A DNA stretch of 64,000 bases, from the NCBI GenBank assembly GCA_020137815.1, contig CM035362.1, positions 2,676,391 through 2,740,390 of the forward strand, in the 5' to 3' direction. The notes under the pieces were generated by a model. The model worked only from the letters and a program-made list of their open reading frames with translations. It was not told the origin of the DNA and ran no database searches. Shown here piece after piece: positions 35,836-47,082 of the stretch. The position numbers were made by a program, and so were the translations under genes. This DNA is from Hormiphora californensis. Taxonomy: Eukaryota; Ctenophora; Tentaculata; Cydippida; Pleurobrachiidae. Position 1 is the first letter of the stretch. Each line of letters begins with the position of its first letter.

Positions 35836-38648
35836 TAGAGGAGAGAGAGAGAGAGAGAGAATGGAGAGAGGATAGAGAGATCGCGCTCTCGCTCGCTCTT
35901 AGGCCTCTCGCGAGCTCGCCTATCTCTTCTTCTCTCTCCGCTCTCTCGCTCTCTCTCTCTTCTTATTACGCTCCTCTCTCTCTCTCCCTCTCTCCGTCCT
36001 CTCTCTCCTCTCCCTCCTCTCTCCTCCCCCCCCTACTCTTCCTCCTCCAACCCTCTTCCACTCCCCCCTTTAACCCCCACTATAAAAATTACAAACAGAC
36101 GATCACACAAAGATATTTCACAGAACAAAAATATTAAATTTGACCATACTCGACCCTCTCACACCAGTCACTACACGCGACAAATTTTTATAAAAGACAG
36201 GTTAGAACTTTGTTCTAATCCTTCTTTACATTTGTTGTGGGGCGTGGAGAGAGGGTCGAATAAAAGGCACGGTTAGAACGTTACAAATTCTTACCCTTGT
36301 AGAATAAAGAGGCAGGTATCGAGCCCAACATAGTCAGCGAGTTGTAGAGGTCCCATGGGGTGTCCAGCACCCAGTCTCATGGCAATATCAATATCTTCTG
36401 TAGACGCGACACCTGCAGGAAGTGGTGATGTATTGTTGTACAAACTACTACTACAGCCTACATTATTTGCAATACTTTGTGTGTTTGTTAGAGCGTGTGT
36501 GTATGAATTTTGTATACATGTGTTATAACATAATGACACCTTTCATACATACAGGAAATTTGAGACTAGGAAACAGTCTACAATACGTCTGTCACTTTTT
36601 ACACTATATGTTTATCACTTTGTACAACAGTCTGTGTGTAACCTTGTACAGTCTGTGTGTAACTTTGTACAGTCTGTGTGTAACTTTGTACAGTCTGTGT
36701 GTAACTTTGTACAACAGTCTGTGTCGATTTGTACAACTGTATGTTTGTCACTTTGTACAACTGTATGTTTGTCACTTTGTACAACTGTATGTTTGTCACT
36801 TTGTACAACTGTATGTTTATCACTTTGTACAGTCTGTGTGTCTGTTTGTCTGTCTGTTTACCTCGTTCCTTCATCCTGATTGCCTCAGCCAGGTTTGGTA
36901 CCAGCAGACGATTGACAATAAATCCAGCTGTGTCAGAACATACCACACTTGTTTTCCCCATCGCCTTTCCTGGGGGAAAGAGAGATCAGAGAAGTTTGAC
37001 AGTTTGAAGAAAGATAGTTTGAAAAATAAAGAGATAAATTGAAGATTCATGGAAGAAAGAGTGAAGTGTATTATTTAGCAGTCAGTAATTACTACACTTT
37101 TACTACTGCAGTGTTAACATTTCCAACTATTATATGACTCACACACCATGATGTAATGTCATTACTACTCAATACTCACATCATGCTCACTTCATCATAT
37201 TATAATGACAGAAGGACTTTATCATCAGATTAAATAACATCAAGAACGTATGTCCACCTCTTCCTCCCTTCTTCCAAATAATTCAAATATCAAGATAATC
37301 ACTACGTCATCAGTATCAAATTACCCTTACCGAAAGCCTTGAGTTGGTCAAGGGTGGAGTCGGACAGTTGTGGTGTTTTGACAATCTCCAGTAGTTTCAT
37401 CATAGGAACTGGGTTAAAGAAATGGAGACCACCAAACCTGGAGAGAGAATGTGGGATATTTTAGTTTGTGTGAAGGAGGGTGAGAATACACAGTATGTAC
37501 GGTATTATGATTATTCTAAAATTTCAAGCAATTGCAACTGCAAGCTCGAATACCTTTCAGTGACATACCTGTCTTTCCGGTTGGTGACGCTAGCAATTTC
37601 CTCTATAGGAAGTGAGCTAGTGTTGCTTGCAAAGATGACATTATCAGGGGCAGCGCTGTCCAGCTCCGAGAACAACTTGTGTTTAACCCCCATGTTCTCA
37701 ACAATAGCCTCAATCACTAGATCTGTCTCTTTGACTGTCGATACTGGGGGGGGGGGGGGTGTAGAGTGTTGAATGAGGTATTATTATTATAGGGGTTCGA
37801 AATAAAGTTGTGGCTAGTGAAACTGGGAAGAGAATCAAGCATGGTGAAGGGGCATTATCTCCCTACTCTCTAGCTGTTTCTAGAAGTGTTGAACCTCTCT
37901 AGCTCTAGTTTGTTATTGTTAGAGCAGCTGGTACAGTACTTTTTTAGAAAGGGGGGGTACAAAATGTACAAATTGTGAAGAATAACGAGCGTATGATATT
38001 AAAAACTGAAGCAAGAACTGGTGTGTTTTATGTTTTAGAATGTTTGGTATATAATGTAAGTTGATTCGCTTTTATACCTGCACTGGTAGAGGTTGATATG
38101 GCACCCATGGTAGTGTCTAGGAAGCTCTTAGCTCCCTCTGCATCATCGCCAAACTTCTTTTTAGCTACCCTGGGAGGGACATGAAGGATATTGGAGGTGT
38201 ATAAAATAAATATACTGCAGTAGAACAAGAGATGAGGACTTACTACAATTAATTCATGGAATGGCATAGATGATATTATGTAAATTAACCTGCTAAGAGA
38301 TTTGCTAATTCGGTTAGTAGAGCTGCTCAGAACTTTCTCGTCCAAATCTACCAGGGTCACCTTGTGTCCGGTTTGGGCTGCGACCTGTGTAAATTATAAC
38401 TCATAATACAGTGATGTGATGAAGGGGCCAAGACAGAGTGGGAAATAAAACAGATAAATATTGTACCATATTTTGAGTGATATTATCTCGTAGATTGAAT
38501 GATAGTATCTCGTAATACCATGTGTTACCTGAGCGATTCCAGACCCCATGAGACCACCTCCAATAACAGTGACATGGCTGACTCCTCTAGTACTGGTGTT
38601 AACCAAGGTGGACAGTCCAGACCGGACAACTGAGGATAGCATGGCCAT
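35316..38648 (-). CDS. HADH: Short-chain 3-hydroxyacyl-CoA dehydrogenase
   Basis: NAD+-dependent oxidation of L-3-hydroxyacyl-CoA to 3-ketoacyl-CoA, third step of mitochondrial beta-oxidation. Exons 38529-38648, 38290-38384, 38078-38169, 37569-37743, 37331-37437, 36862-36969, 36295-36412, 35316-35430; all phases match, 309 residues, the usual family length. The first ~22 residues (Ser/Arg-rich, few acids) look like a mitochondrial transit peptide. The NAD-binding GGGLMGSG follows at 30-37. The catalytic pair is His166 in LHFFNPVP and Glu178 in MKLLE. The conserved SNTSSLP and [11 protein letters not shown] motifs are present, and the C-terminal domain ends GEGFYKY. Intron 6 contains a 24-bp minisatellite (36591-36850). 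It lies downstream of ATG12 on the same strand, about 700 bp away. Confidence 0.97.
35757..36005. repeat. (GA)n followed by (CT)n, potential hairpin
   Basis: GA repeats (35757-35880) followed by GATCGCGCTCTCGCTCGCTC and CT repeats (to about 36005) form an imperfect long inverted repeat. It lies in the last intron of HADH. Confidence 0.8.
36591..36850. repeat. Minisatellite, about 24 bp, in HADH intron
   Basis: Two sub-arrays, GTCTGTGTGTAACTTTGTACA (about 21 bp) and CTGTATGTTTGTCACTTTGTACAA (24 bp), each four to five copies. Open frames across it are artefacts of the repeat. Confidence 0.9.
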
Positions 38649-39356
<708 letters not shown>

Positions 39357-40173
39357 TCACCCCCAGGCAGGTTGGATTGCATAATGGATTGTCAGTTTAT
39401 CAGAGGCACCAAAACAATCGAATAGGTTGCCCACGTGTTGGTCTAGTGGCGGGCAGAAGTGTTGTCCAACGTACAATAGCACTTGGTTATCCTGGAGAAT
39501 ATGAACGTGTATTAACACTCAATCTGGTGTGTAATCACTGATTACTAATCAGGCCGAGTCATGTAGATCTATTTCCGAGGGTAGGGGACACAGTTATAAA
39601 CAAGGGTCAAGGTTTCACTGGAGAGCTAACACAAACGGGATTGGGCAATGGAAGAAGTGAAATAGGAAGATGAAAAACCGGTTATATAATCTCTCTTTTT
39701 CTCGTTTTCAATCATCCGATTTATGCACGCAGTCTCGGGAACTACGATCTCAAGATAAACAACTATATCGTTGTACTAAATCAATAAATTACGATCTCAA
39801 CTTAATCATTTTAATGCGGGAGGAGGGAGGGAGGGTTAGTTAGAAGGTTAAACATAGAACATTATGGGAGTGGGTCGTGGGAGGGACCAGGGAGGTATGG
39901 GACGTGAAGGGTAATGAGTTGGAAGGGCTGCTTCTTACCTCAGGTAAGTTCAGTTTAGTTCTTTATCCAGTTGCACATCCACTTCACAGTCTTATCTCTT
40001 CCAACCTGCGGGGGTGGTGTATACTTGCAGACACGTCACTTCAAACGTAACTTGTGGAGTTAGGCGAGCTGTAGTTTGTGGGTTTAGAGATGAGATGAAT
40101 ACAGTTTAATCTGGGTTTAAGGGTCAAGGGTGTGGAAGAGTGGGAGAGAGAGAGAGGGAGAGAGAGAGAGAGG

Positions 40174-40267
<94 letters not shown>

Positions 40268-40476
40268 GAGAAAGAGAGAGAGAGAAAACTCAGACAGTAT
40301 GTCTGTGTGTCTGACTAGACACGTCCACTCACAAATTGTAGTACATTGAGGGAGAAGAGAAATAATATGTGTGTGTTGGTAAGGAAGCCAGGACAATGTT
40401 CTTCTCTCTCTCTCACTCTCTTGACAAAGAGGGATCGAGTGTGGGTGAGAAAGGAAGAGAGAGAGAGAGAGAGAGA

Positions 40477-40518
<42 letters not shown>

Positions 40519-40945
40519 AGAGAGAGCGCGAAAGAGAGAATGATCAAGTGTAGGAAAGATAGATCGGGTGTTAGTGGTGAGTGGCAACAAGAAGGAGGTG
40601 CAAGACAGAATTAACGAGAGATTGATAGGGGGGATAAAACCATAAAGTAAGATATAAATAGAACATGTTCTACTTCAATATAGTCCATTTACTCATCATC
40701 ATTTCTAGCCGGAAGAAGACAACTACACTATATAATACTCAATGCCTCTGCAATGCGGCTAAACCGTTTGTTCCGTTTTTAACAAATAATAATTGCAGGA
40801 ATCGCTGAGACAGTTCAAGCTAATAAACAATCAAACAGATCACTATTCTCGAACAAGAAACTGAAATACCTACATTGTACCGCTGTTTCTTGAGCACCGG
40901 AGCGTTGCCAGCATTTCTCAGATTCACGTTGATGTTGACGGCCAT
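39357..40945 (-). CDS. ATG12: Ubiquitin-like autophagy protein ATG12, needs one +1 frame step
   Basis: ATG12 is conjugated through its C-terminal glycine to ATG5 and forms part of the E3-like complex for ATG8 lipidation. Exons 40874-40945, 39939-40005, 39357-39491. Exon 1 (beginning MAVNINVNLRNAG) and exon 3 (LLYVGQHFCPPLD, GNLFDCFG, ending PAWG with the required terminal Gly) match the family well. Exon 2 (GRDKTVKWMCNWIKN) runs into TAA at 39955-39957; the rest of the expected segment (KLNLPE) continues in the +1 frame to a good donor. With one base skipped, the span from TVKW to LLYVGQ has the same length as in human ATG12. The result is about 93 residues, short like plant ATG12, lacking the longer N-terminus of human and yeast proteins. 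The start codon lies 2 bases after an acceptor, so a 5' leader exon exists. Confidence 0.88.
40141..40525. repeat. (GA)n microsatellites in ATG12 intron 1
   Basis: Two GA tracts, 40141-40285 and about 40455-40525. They produce long Arg-Glu or Ser-Leu open frames on the two strands that are not genes. Confidence 0.95.
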
Positions 40946-42155
40946 CCTGCAGAGATAGGGGAGGGATAGAGAGGGGTAGAGAGTGATATAGGGATGTATA
41001 GAGAGAGGGAGAGAAATAGATTCAGAGAGGTACAAGAGGGGGAGATAAAGGGAGAGGAATCGGAGAGGGAGATTTAAGGAGAGATAGGGACTGGAAGAGC
41101 ATACGTATGTCTGTATACTACAACAGTCAACTTGGAAGTTGAGACAAAACTCCGGTTGTTATTAGGAATTTGACTGTGGTAATAAAAAAGAAGACGATTA
41201 GTTTTTGAAGCGACTTTGTTCATTCTATATTTACAAAACAGATGCTCATTCTTGACATTCAACTTGTAATATCCCTCCTTTTCTAATTATCTCCCTCTCC
41301 TTCTCTCATATATCAGTGAGATATCTTGTTTTTGAAACATAAGACAGTCACTCTCCCTCATTCATTAAAATACAATATTCTTCTCCCACACACACACACA
41401 ATGTTTGGATCACCATGTGGACTTTGCTGAAACATGTAAACAACCAATCAGAACTCGTAATTTAGGTCACGTGACTGGTTATCAGCCAATCAGGGACCAG
41501 TATTTCCAGATTCGGTCGGTTCCCGACACAGATCACCATGTGGATTTTGCCGGTAAAACTAAAATTGTGGGGAAACGCAAATCGTGCACACAGTCCACGG
41601 GATTTAGGAAATCGTCCAGACATACATTTTAGAATATCAATTGTCTTTCACAAATATAAGTAGGTTATTTTGATAACGCCTTATCTCACTGTCTAACATG
41701 TAGTGAGCAAAAAATAGAAAAAAAATAAAAACAACGACTGCTTACTACAAGCACAAAAATAATGGCCTAAACAACGCACGATAGAAAGTGTTTATATTAA
41801 GTAATATTAATCACACAATTTTACAGGCCTCATGACGTGTTCCTGATATCCCTATCATGCAAATAAAAACGACAAGTTCAGATCCTCTCACTATCTCGGT
41901 AACAAAGCCAAGAAAATCCAACCATTTTAGAGCAAAACATGAAATATATCCAACTAAAAAGATACGTTTTCGTAATAAATGAATATCCTTTTGAAATAAA
42001 AGCTGACAGCTTGGCAACTCTTCCTTTTTTCATCAATATTATCAGTTTATAGAAGTCTCTCTCTTTTCTTCCCTTTTCTCTACCTTACCATTTTCAAACA
42101 ATGTTCAAAATTTCAAAATACGTGTTACAAACTACAACTTTAACACTAGATCCCC
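40946..42155. other. Intergenic between ATG12 and the Rap2-like gene
   Basis: Contains the ATG12 promoter side and a partial hAT-like MITE at 41432-41524. The 20-bp sequence GATCACCATGTGGA(C/T)TTTGC occurs at both 41408-41428 and 41539-41560, bracketing the MITE. The remainder is AT-rich and probably includes the 3' UTR of the Rap2-like gene. Confidence 0.5.
41432..41524. mobile_element. Partial CAGGAACCGACCGAA MITE (copy 2)
   Basis: Same interior as 9885-9993 (GTAAACAACCAATCAGAACT, GGTCACGTGACTGGTTATCA) and the right end TTCGGTCGGTTCC, but the left inverted end is missing or rearranged. Confidence 0.8.
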
Positions 42156-42728
42156 TCACAATATTTCACACCTTTTAGACCGTTTACCTCGAGCCCTCCT
42201 TCGTCCGTGCGACTGAATGGGAATCCTCTCCATCTCCCTAACCAGGGCAGTGAAAATCTCCTGAATCCCCAACTCCTGTTTAGCAGACGTCTCATAAAAG
42301 GGGCAGCCCCACTTCTTGGCAAGATCACGACCCTCCTGGTAACTCGCCTCTCTTTGATCCTCTAAATCTTTCTTGTTACCCGCCAGCACAATTGGCACCT
42401 CGTCAACATGTTTGATATTAAGAATGGTATCTTTTAGAGTAGCGGCGTCCCGGAGTGAGTGGTAGTTAGCGATGGAGTAGACGACAAGGAAACCCTGTCC
42501 GTTCTGGATGTATAGATCTCTCATGCTCACAAACTGTTCAGTGCCAGCGGTATCAAGGATCTCTAGCGTGATGGGCGTGTTGTCAATATCAGTATCTTTC
42601 CTATAGAAATCCTCGATTGTGGGGTCATACTTTTCCACGAATGTCCCACAGCAATATTGGACGGTGAGAGCGCTCTTGCCAACACCTCCTGAACCAAGGA
42701 CCACGATCTTGTACTCGCGACGTGGCAT
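42156..42728 (-). CDS. Rap2-like Ras-family small GTPase
   Basis: GTP-binding switch of the Ras superfamily, expected on membranes after prenylation. Single coding exon, 190 residues; an acceptor (TTTTAG) two bases before the ATG shows a 5' leader intron. P-loop GSGGVGKS (12-19), effector loop [17 protein letters not shown] with the Thr (63) that marks Rap proteins instead of the Ras Gln, NKKD and ETSAK guanine-specificity motifs. [11 protein letters not shown] and [11 protein letters not shown] resemble Rap2 more than Rap1. The tail is strongly basic ([11 protein letters not shown]) and ends CEIL, a CAAX box whose Leu favours geranylgeranylation. Rap2 normally carries extra Cys residues near the CAAX box for palmitoylation; here a polybasic stretch replaces them. 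Confidence 0.95.
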   Translation of the reverse strand: MPRREYKIVVLGSGGVGKSALTVQYCCGTFVEKYDPTIEDFYRKDTDIDNTPITLEILDTAGTEQFVSMRDLYIQNGQGFLVVYSIANYHSLRDAATLKDTILNIKHVDEVPIVLAGNKKDLEDQREASYQEGRDLAKKWGCPFYETSAKQELGIQEIFTALVREMERIPIQSHGRRRARGKRSKRCEIL

Positions 42729-43507
42729 TGCTAAAATAGATTATGGTTAGTATTGATTTTCGTAAACCTATTGCATTTTAGAACTCTTTTAATTGCAGGA
42801 ATCTGGAACTAGGCAGGGTCTAGGGACCTGCCGTCCCAGATTTTGGCAGAATTTTTGTTGAAATCTTTGCACAAAATCTTAAAATGTCAACAGGCTGTAG
42901 AGCCTGGTATTTCTGAAGGATGAGACTTCCCAATTAAGAGAGAAATAGTTGCTTGCGCAGCAAGTAGCAACCTGTATCGTAGAGCATTCAAGGGAAAGCC
43001 AAAAGTTAAAAAAAAGAAATCCAAGAAAGTTTCAAAAAGTCATCGAGAAAATTTTACATTTTTGTTGTCGCGCGCGAAGATCAATTTCATTTTGCAGCGG
43101 ATAAAGTAAATTTAATGCGCGTTACAATAATTACAAAAATCGGCAGCGCAAAAGAGTCTCGCAAAACATGTTTTGTGCCACATACGAAAAAAAAACTTGC
43201 GGTGTCAAATAAAAATTCCCTTAACTCGAAAGTTGAAAAGCGCTGCCTTATCCCGCGCTGCGGGGGCCAGCAACGTTTGCCAAACTCGAAAGCGGAAAGC
43301 CACGCCTTGCCCTCTCCCCTACACCCCCATCGGGGCTGAACCCCTGGGCCCTGCTTGTTGGGGGGTTACCACCACGCCCCTGGCAGTAGCTACCGCTCCT
43401 AAAGTCCGTTTCAAGCGACATGACCCGTAATTCTTGGAATTTGGCGCATTGCGCGTGTATTTACAAAGGGGAAATCCTGAATTTCCAGGAATCTCAGGTC
43501 ATGTCGT
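42729..43507. other. Upstream of the Rap2-like gene, repeat-like DNA
   Basis: No supported exon is seen. From about 43080 the DNA becomes GC-richer and contains inverted pieces (AAGCGACATGACCC at 43415 against GGTCATGTCGTTTGAAAAG at 43497), suggesting an old transposable element around 43400-43520. The 5' leader exon and promoter of the Rap2-like gene should be in the first few hundred bases. Confidence 0.45.
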
Positions 43508-44494
43508 TTGAAAAGCACTTTATCACCGGACGCACAGGCCACAGATGCGCTGGGCCGGTGGCCAAGGTTTGTCCCTACCCTAGAGCCAGGCTGTTGTCAA
43601 GCGTTGCAGTCCCGAGTCCACTCGGCCTCACACGTCGAATTGTTTGATTCCTTGCAATCTCGAGAGAATTCCGGCCGGCAGCGTACAGCAAGAGGGATAA
43701 TTGAATTTTGCAGTAAATTTTTGAGGTCGCTGTACGGCCAGCGTTAAAATCTGGTTGTTTCGTGAGTGCTGACAAACGGTTTTTCAGGCTTAGGGCTAAA
43801 GTAGGGTTTGGGTTTGGGTTGGGGTTAGGCCTTGACATTTCCTACCAGAAAAACTTTGAATTAGCCAAAACAGTTGAGTGGTTTGGCGGTTAGAGCCATT
43901 TTAGTGAATCAACTTTTTTTTTTGCAGTGTGCACCTGTAAACAGGCCACCAAACACCCAGATCGTTACGGCGCCCTCGCTGTACCATCAGGATGCTCAAG
44001 TCCGTTTGACTCAATTAAACCCAATAGCATTTGGCATGGTTAGTAAACCTGAGCCTCAACACGTTGCTCAACTACATCACTCTTCTCTGAATTTCCATGC
44101 TCAACTCCTGACACGATGTCTTGTTGTCGCTCTGCAAACAAGAAACACAAATGATGCCATCAGATGTTTCATGTGCCTTACGAACTATCATTTCCTTGAT
44201 TCTGTGGCAACTAATTTGTTGGAGTATGGACTAAAGGTACTTGAATTACGAGATGTTGCAGAGGAGGAAACTGAGTCGCTAATTCGAAATCTGATCAGTT
44301 TGAAAGGACCGTATCTTTACAAACATGTCAAAGCGTTAGCACAGTGGTACCTTAGACAAGAGAACCCAGTCCAAGCAGAGGCTTTAGTGAAATCAAAACT
44401 GAATGGTAATGCAATGAAACAGTTGTTGGTTGAACTGGGACTTGTGGTTGATGAAGATTTAGGGAGCCAGTTTACACCAATCGTTGTCGATTAA
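43508..44494 (+). pseudogene. Unknown ORF split by a hAT-like MITE
   Basis: Two coding blocks flank the MITE at 43735-43975: an upstream part ending in the frame CSKFLRSLY and a downstream part starting SLYHQDAQVRLTQ and running 170 residues to TAA at 44492. Ignoring the element and one copy of its 8-bp duplication, the two frames join exactly, so the insertion is recent relative to the ORF. In the present sequence the upstream frame stops a few codons inside the element. I do not recognise the protein; the downstream part is helical (LLTRCLVVALQTR, YKHVKALAQWYLRQE) and could be an alpha-solenoid fragment. The upstream boundary is uncertain. It may be a broken gene, a LINE fragment or a gene rescued by splicing. 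Confidence 0.55.
43735..43975 (-). mobile_element. hAT-like MITE with CCCTAA-rich core (copy 2)
   Basis: Inverted relative to 20808-21057; the ends are CGGCCAGCGTTAAAATCTGG and CAGATCGTTACGGCGCCC. The 8-bp duplication TCGCTGTA (43727-43734 and 43976-43983) is exact. It carries GTGAGT (43759) and a T9-GCAG (to 43927), sequences that look like splice donor and acceptor. Confidence 0.92.
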
Positions 44495-44952
44495 AGTAGA
44501 TTGTATTACTGGAGCAGTAATGATGATGTTTTATTTTGGTATTATCAATGATGATCGAAATAGGGGCGATCGGTTTCAAATACATTTCTGGACTATATTC
44601 GTTTTTAATATCAGATAATTTATTGAATTTGTGTCACATCATTATGTGCAAACAAACATCTTTATTTATTATTTTCTATTTTGGTGTTTTATGCAAAATG
44701 AAACGGCTTTTTCACAATGGGATAAACATTCAAAAATAAAATAAACAATCAAAACGGTTTACAGAATTGAACCAAACTTACATAGTGTCCTATGCAATCT
44801 CAGCGATGTCAATGTACTCTCAGCAATGTCAATGTACTCTCAGCAATGTCAATGTACTCTCAGCAATGTCAATGTACTATCAGCAATGTCAATGTACTCT
44901 CAGCAATGTCAATGACCTCTTTAGTCTGAACTTTGTCCTACATAATGCAATC
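44495..44952. other. Spacer with a 20-bp tandem repeat
   Basis: The unit CAATGTACTCTCAGCAATGT repeats about six times (44803-44915), partly degenerate. The rest is AT-rich and probably holds the 3' UTRs of the converging ORF and transferase. Nothing else is visible. Confidence 0.6.
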
Positions 44953-46730
44953 TCAGACGTCCTTTTTCCTCCACTTTGCCTCACTTAACTTCCACTTCTG
45001 GGTCACCTCCCCGTTACAAGAGTCCAATACAATCACATACGGGGCTTTGTACGTCAGACACCGGTCCGTCTCCACATGTCTCATTTCTCCTAGCTCCTCG
45101 TTAAATTGAAACCTCTGGGTATTGCCCGGTTGATTCACCACTCCAGTAGGGGAATGACACCCGTAGATTATTATATCAGCTCCATTCTTAGAAGAAGCGG
45201 CGTCCAGACATTGGTTGTAGCCCACATGCACCTGCACCACTTACTGCGAATGCCAAGAGATGGTTGTCAGTGGAAGAACACGTTTTCCCCCCGACAGTAC
45301 ATTTCTGAAGCGAGTTTGTTTTGGAACCGTTGAACACAGAACCGGGGATCGTAGATTGATTGGAGTTCACCCACTTTGTTGAAATAAGGCCCATCGAAAT
45401 GGAGATATGAGAAATGTTTGTGGACATTCTTTAGATACCACTGATAGTCGTGGGGACATGATTTGTAATCAAAACTACCTCCAATCCGTTCATGCATAAC
45501 TTCAACCATCTCCAAACTGTCAGCCCCCACTCCGGCACTTTGACAGAACCTCTTCCACTCGTATATCCCCTCTTGATCCTTCCCAAAGAACATCCCAATT
45601 TCAGCAATACACTCACTTTGAAGATTACTGAAGAAGTTTGGCCGGTCCTGAGAGTACCGAGAGAGAACCACATCGGGTCCATTGGTATGAAGAACCATTG
45701 AACAGGTTGATGACCACAGACCATCACCGCAATTCCATGTCCTCAACGCGATCCTGTTGTTCTCTACTCCCCAGGAGGACTGCTCCAACTGGGCTGACTC
45801 AGGGTAGAAATGGAGGAGAGTGGATCTGTACCCAGCCAGGGCACCTCCACCAAGTGAGGCCACGGGGAACATGGCAGATGGATCATTGTCAGGCGGACCT
45901 ACGTCGTAGAATTGGAGCATTTGGTAACCAGCGTGCATGTGTAATCCATAGGCAACGTTATTGAGCATTGAAAACTTGGAGTACTCTCCCTCTAGTATCA
46001 TGTGAACCTGGGGTACGAAGATTCCGTTTGGTTTTGATTTAAGGAGTGAGATAACGGGGTGAAGCCACAGAAATGATACTTCCATATGGCTGTCTAACAT
46101 GACAACAATGTCACCCTTGCTCGCCTCAATCCCCTCCTTTCTCCGATTTGCAATCCCTGAACTCTCCTCATGTCGTATGTATCGTAGGGGCAGGTTCATA
46201 CGTTCCGAGAAGTTGTCAACTTCAGATTTCCTGTTTGTTTCACTTCCGTCATCAATTAAAATCACCTCTTTAAGCCACTCGTGAGGGGTGTACACGGATA
46301 TTGAAGTAAGACACCGATACAGTAAGATCATCAGCTCATCTTTGAAAGTAATCACAATGCTAACACCTGCGCCACTGTACGTTGTGGGTAGATACTGGCT
46401 CAGACAGGATTCATGGGATACCGGCTTAGTGGCGGGAAGGAGTCCGTGCGGTTCTAACGCCCACATTTTAACATCTCGGTGGTATTTTCGTGATAGCACC
46501 TCCAGTTCATCATCAGTGCGGTTCAGGATCTCCAGCTGGAGTTTGCGGTGAAGGGTGAACAGGTAGGAGAGTTGGGAGGATGAGCCGTGCCCAACAATAT
46601 GCACATGACGTCGTTGGTGTGTTTTATAAAGGAGCACAAGCAAGAAACATAAAACGAAGAACAAGAATAGTTTCCTGATGAAATTCTGGCGTAGTAATGT
46701 AGAGGGACGGCGCATCTTGCGGGTTCTCAC
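44953..46730 (-). CDS. Polypeptide N-acetylgalactosaminyltransferase-like protein, two +1 frame steps needed
   Basis: Type II Golgi membrane enzyme family that adds GalNAc to Ser/Thr of mucin-type proteins. One large coding exon (1778 bp; 591 residues if two single bases are skipped). N-terminal TM segment at about 17-36, then the GT-A domain: IDDGSE, the metal-binding DSH (213-215), WGVEN (320-324, usually WGGEN), CSMVLHT with the third metal His (about 348), then a ricin-type lectin domain (GELQSIYDPRFCV, QCLDAASS, YGCHSP, RCLTY, SCNGEVTQKW). The main frame ends at TGA 45267-45269 inside the lectin domain; DNHLLAFAVSG continues in +1, then near 45235 the frame shifts +1 again to reach CLDAASS. 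The DSHCE and WGGEN consensus residues are altered (DSHME, WGVEN), so activity is uncertain. Confidence 0.9.
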
Positions 46731-46793
46731 GTTATTGCTTGCTGTTAGAATAGTTTAATGATGTTTGGTTTGTTTCATGAGGTGAGACGAGAA

Positions 46794-46796
<3 letters not shown>

Positions 46797-46843
<47 letters not shown>

Positions 46844-46870
46844 TGAGAGAGAGAGAGAGTGAGAGAGAGT

Positions 46871-46962
<92 letters not shown>

Positions 46963-47080
46963 GAGAGTGAGAGTGAGAGATAGTGAGAGAGAGGGTCGGG
47001 GGAAGAGACTCTTTCAGAAAGAATAAGAAAGAGATGGAGGGAGAGAGAAACAGAGAGAGAGAGAGACAGAGAGGCAAGTC
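46797..47080. repeat. (GA)n microsatellite upstream of the transferase gene
   Basis: Several GA runs separated by short GTGAGAGTGA or GATAGA interruptions. It separates the GalNAc-transferase start from the LINE fragment. The matching Ser-Leu open frames are spurious. Confidence 0.95.
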
Positions 47081-47082
47081 CC

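Noticed and set aside
36422-37042. Open frames with repeated CVTLYSL / CHFVQLYV units
   Set aside because: They are translations of the 24-bp minisatellite in a HADH intron; the real HADH exons are on the opposite strand.
43115-43430. Overlapping GC-rich open frames before the split ORF
   Set aside because: The frames overlap each other, show no protein-like pattern and lie in DNA with transposon-like inverted pieces.
45233-45282. A 50-base GT..AG intron (or a 13-base GTAAGT..CAG one) to explain the transferase frame breaks
   Set aside because: A 50-base intron would fit the phase but would remove the expected DNHLLAFAVSG lectin segment; 13 bases is shorter than any known spliceosomal intron. 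Not fully excluded, but less good than two frame steps.
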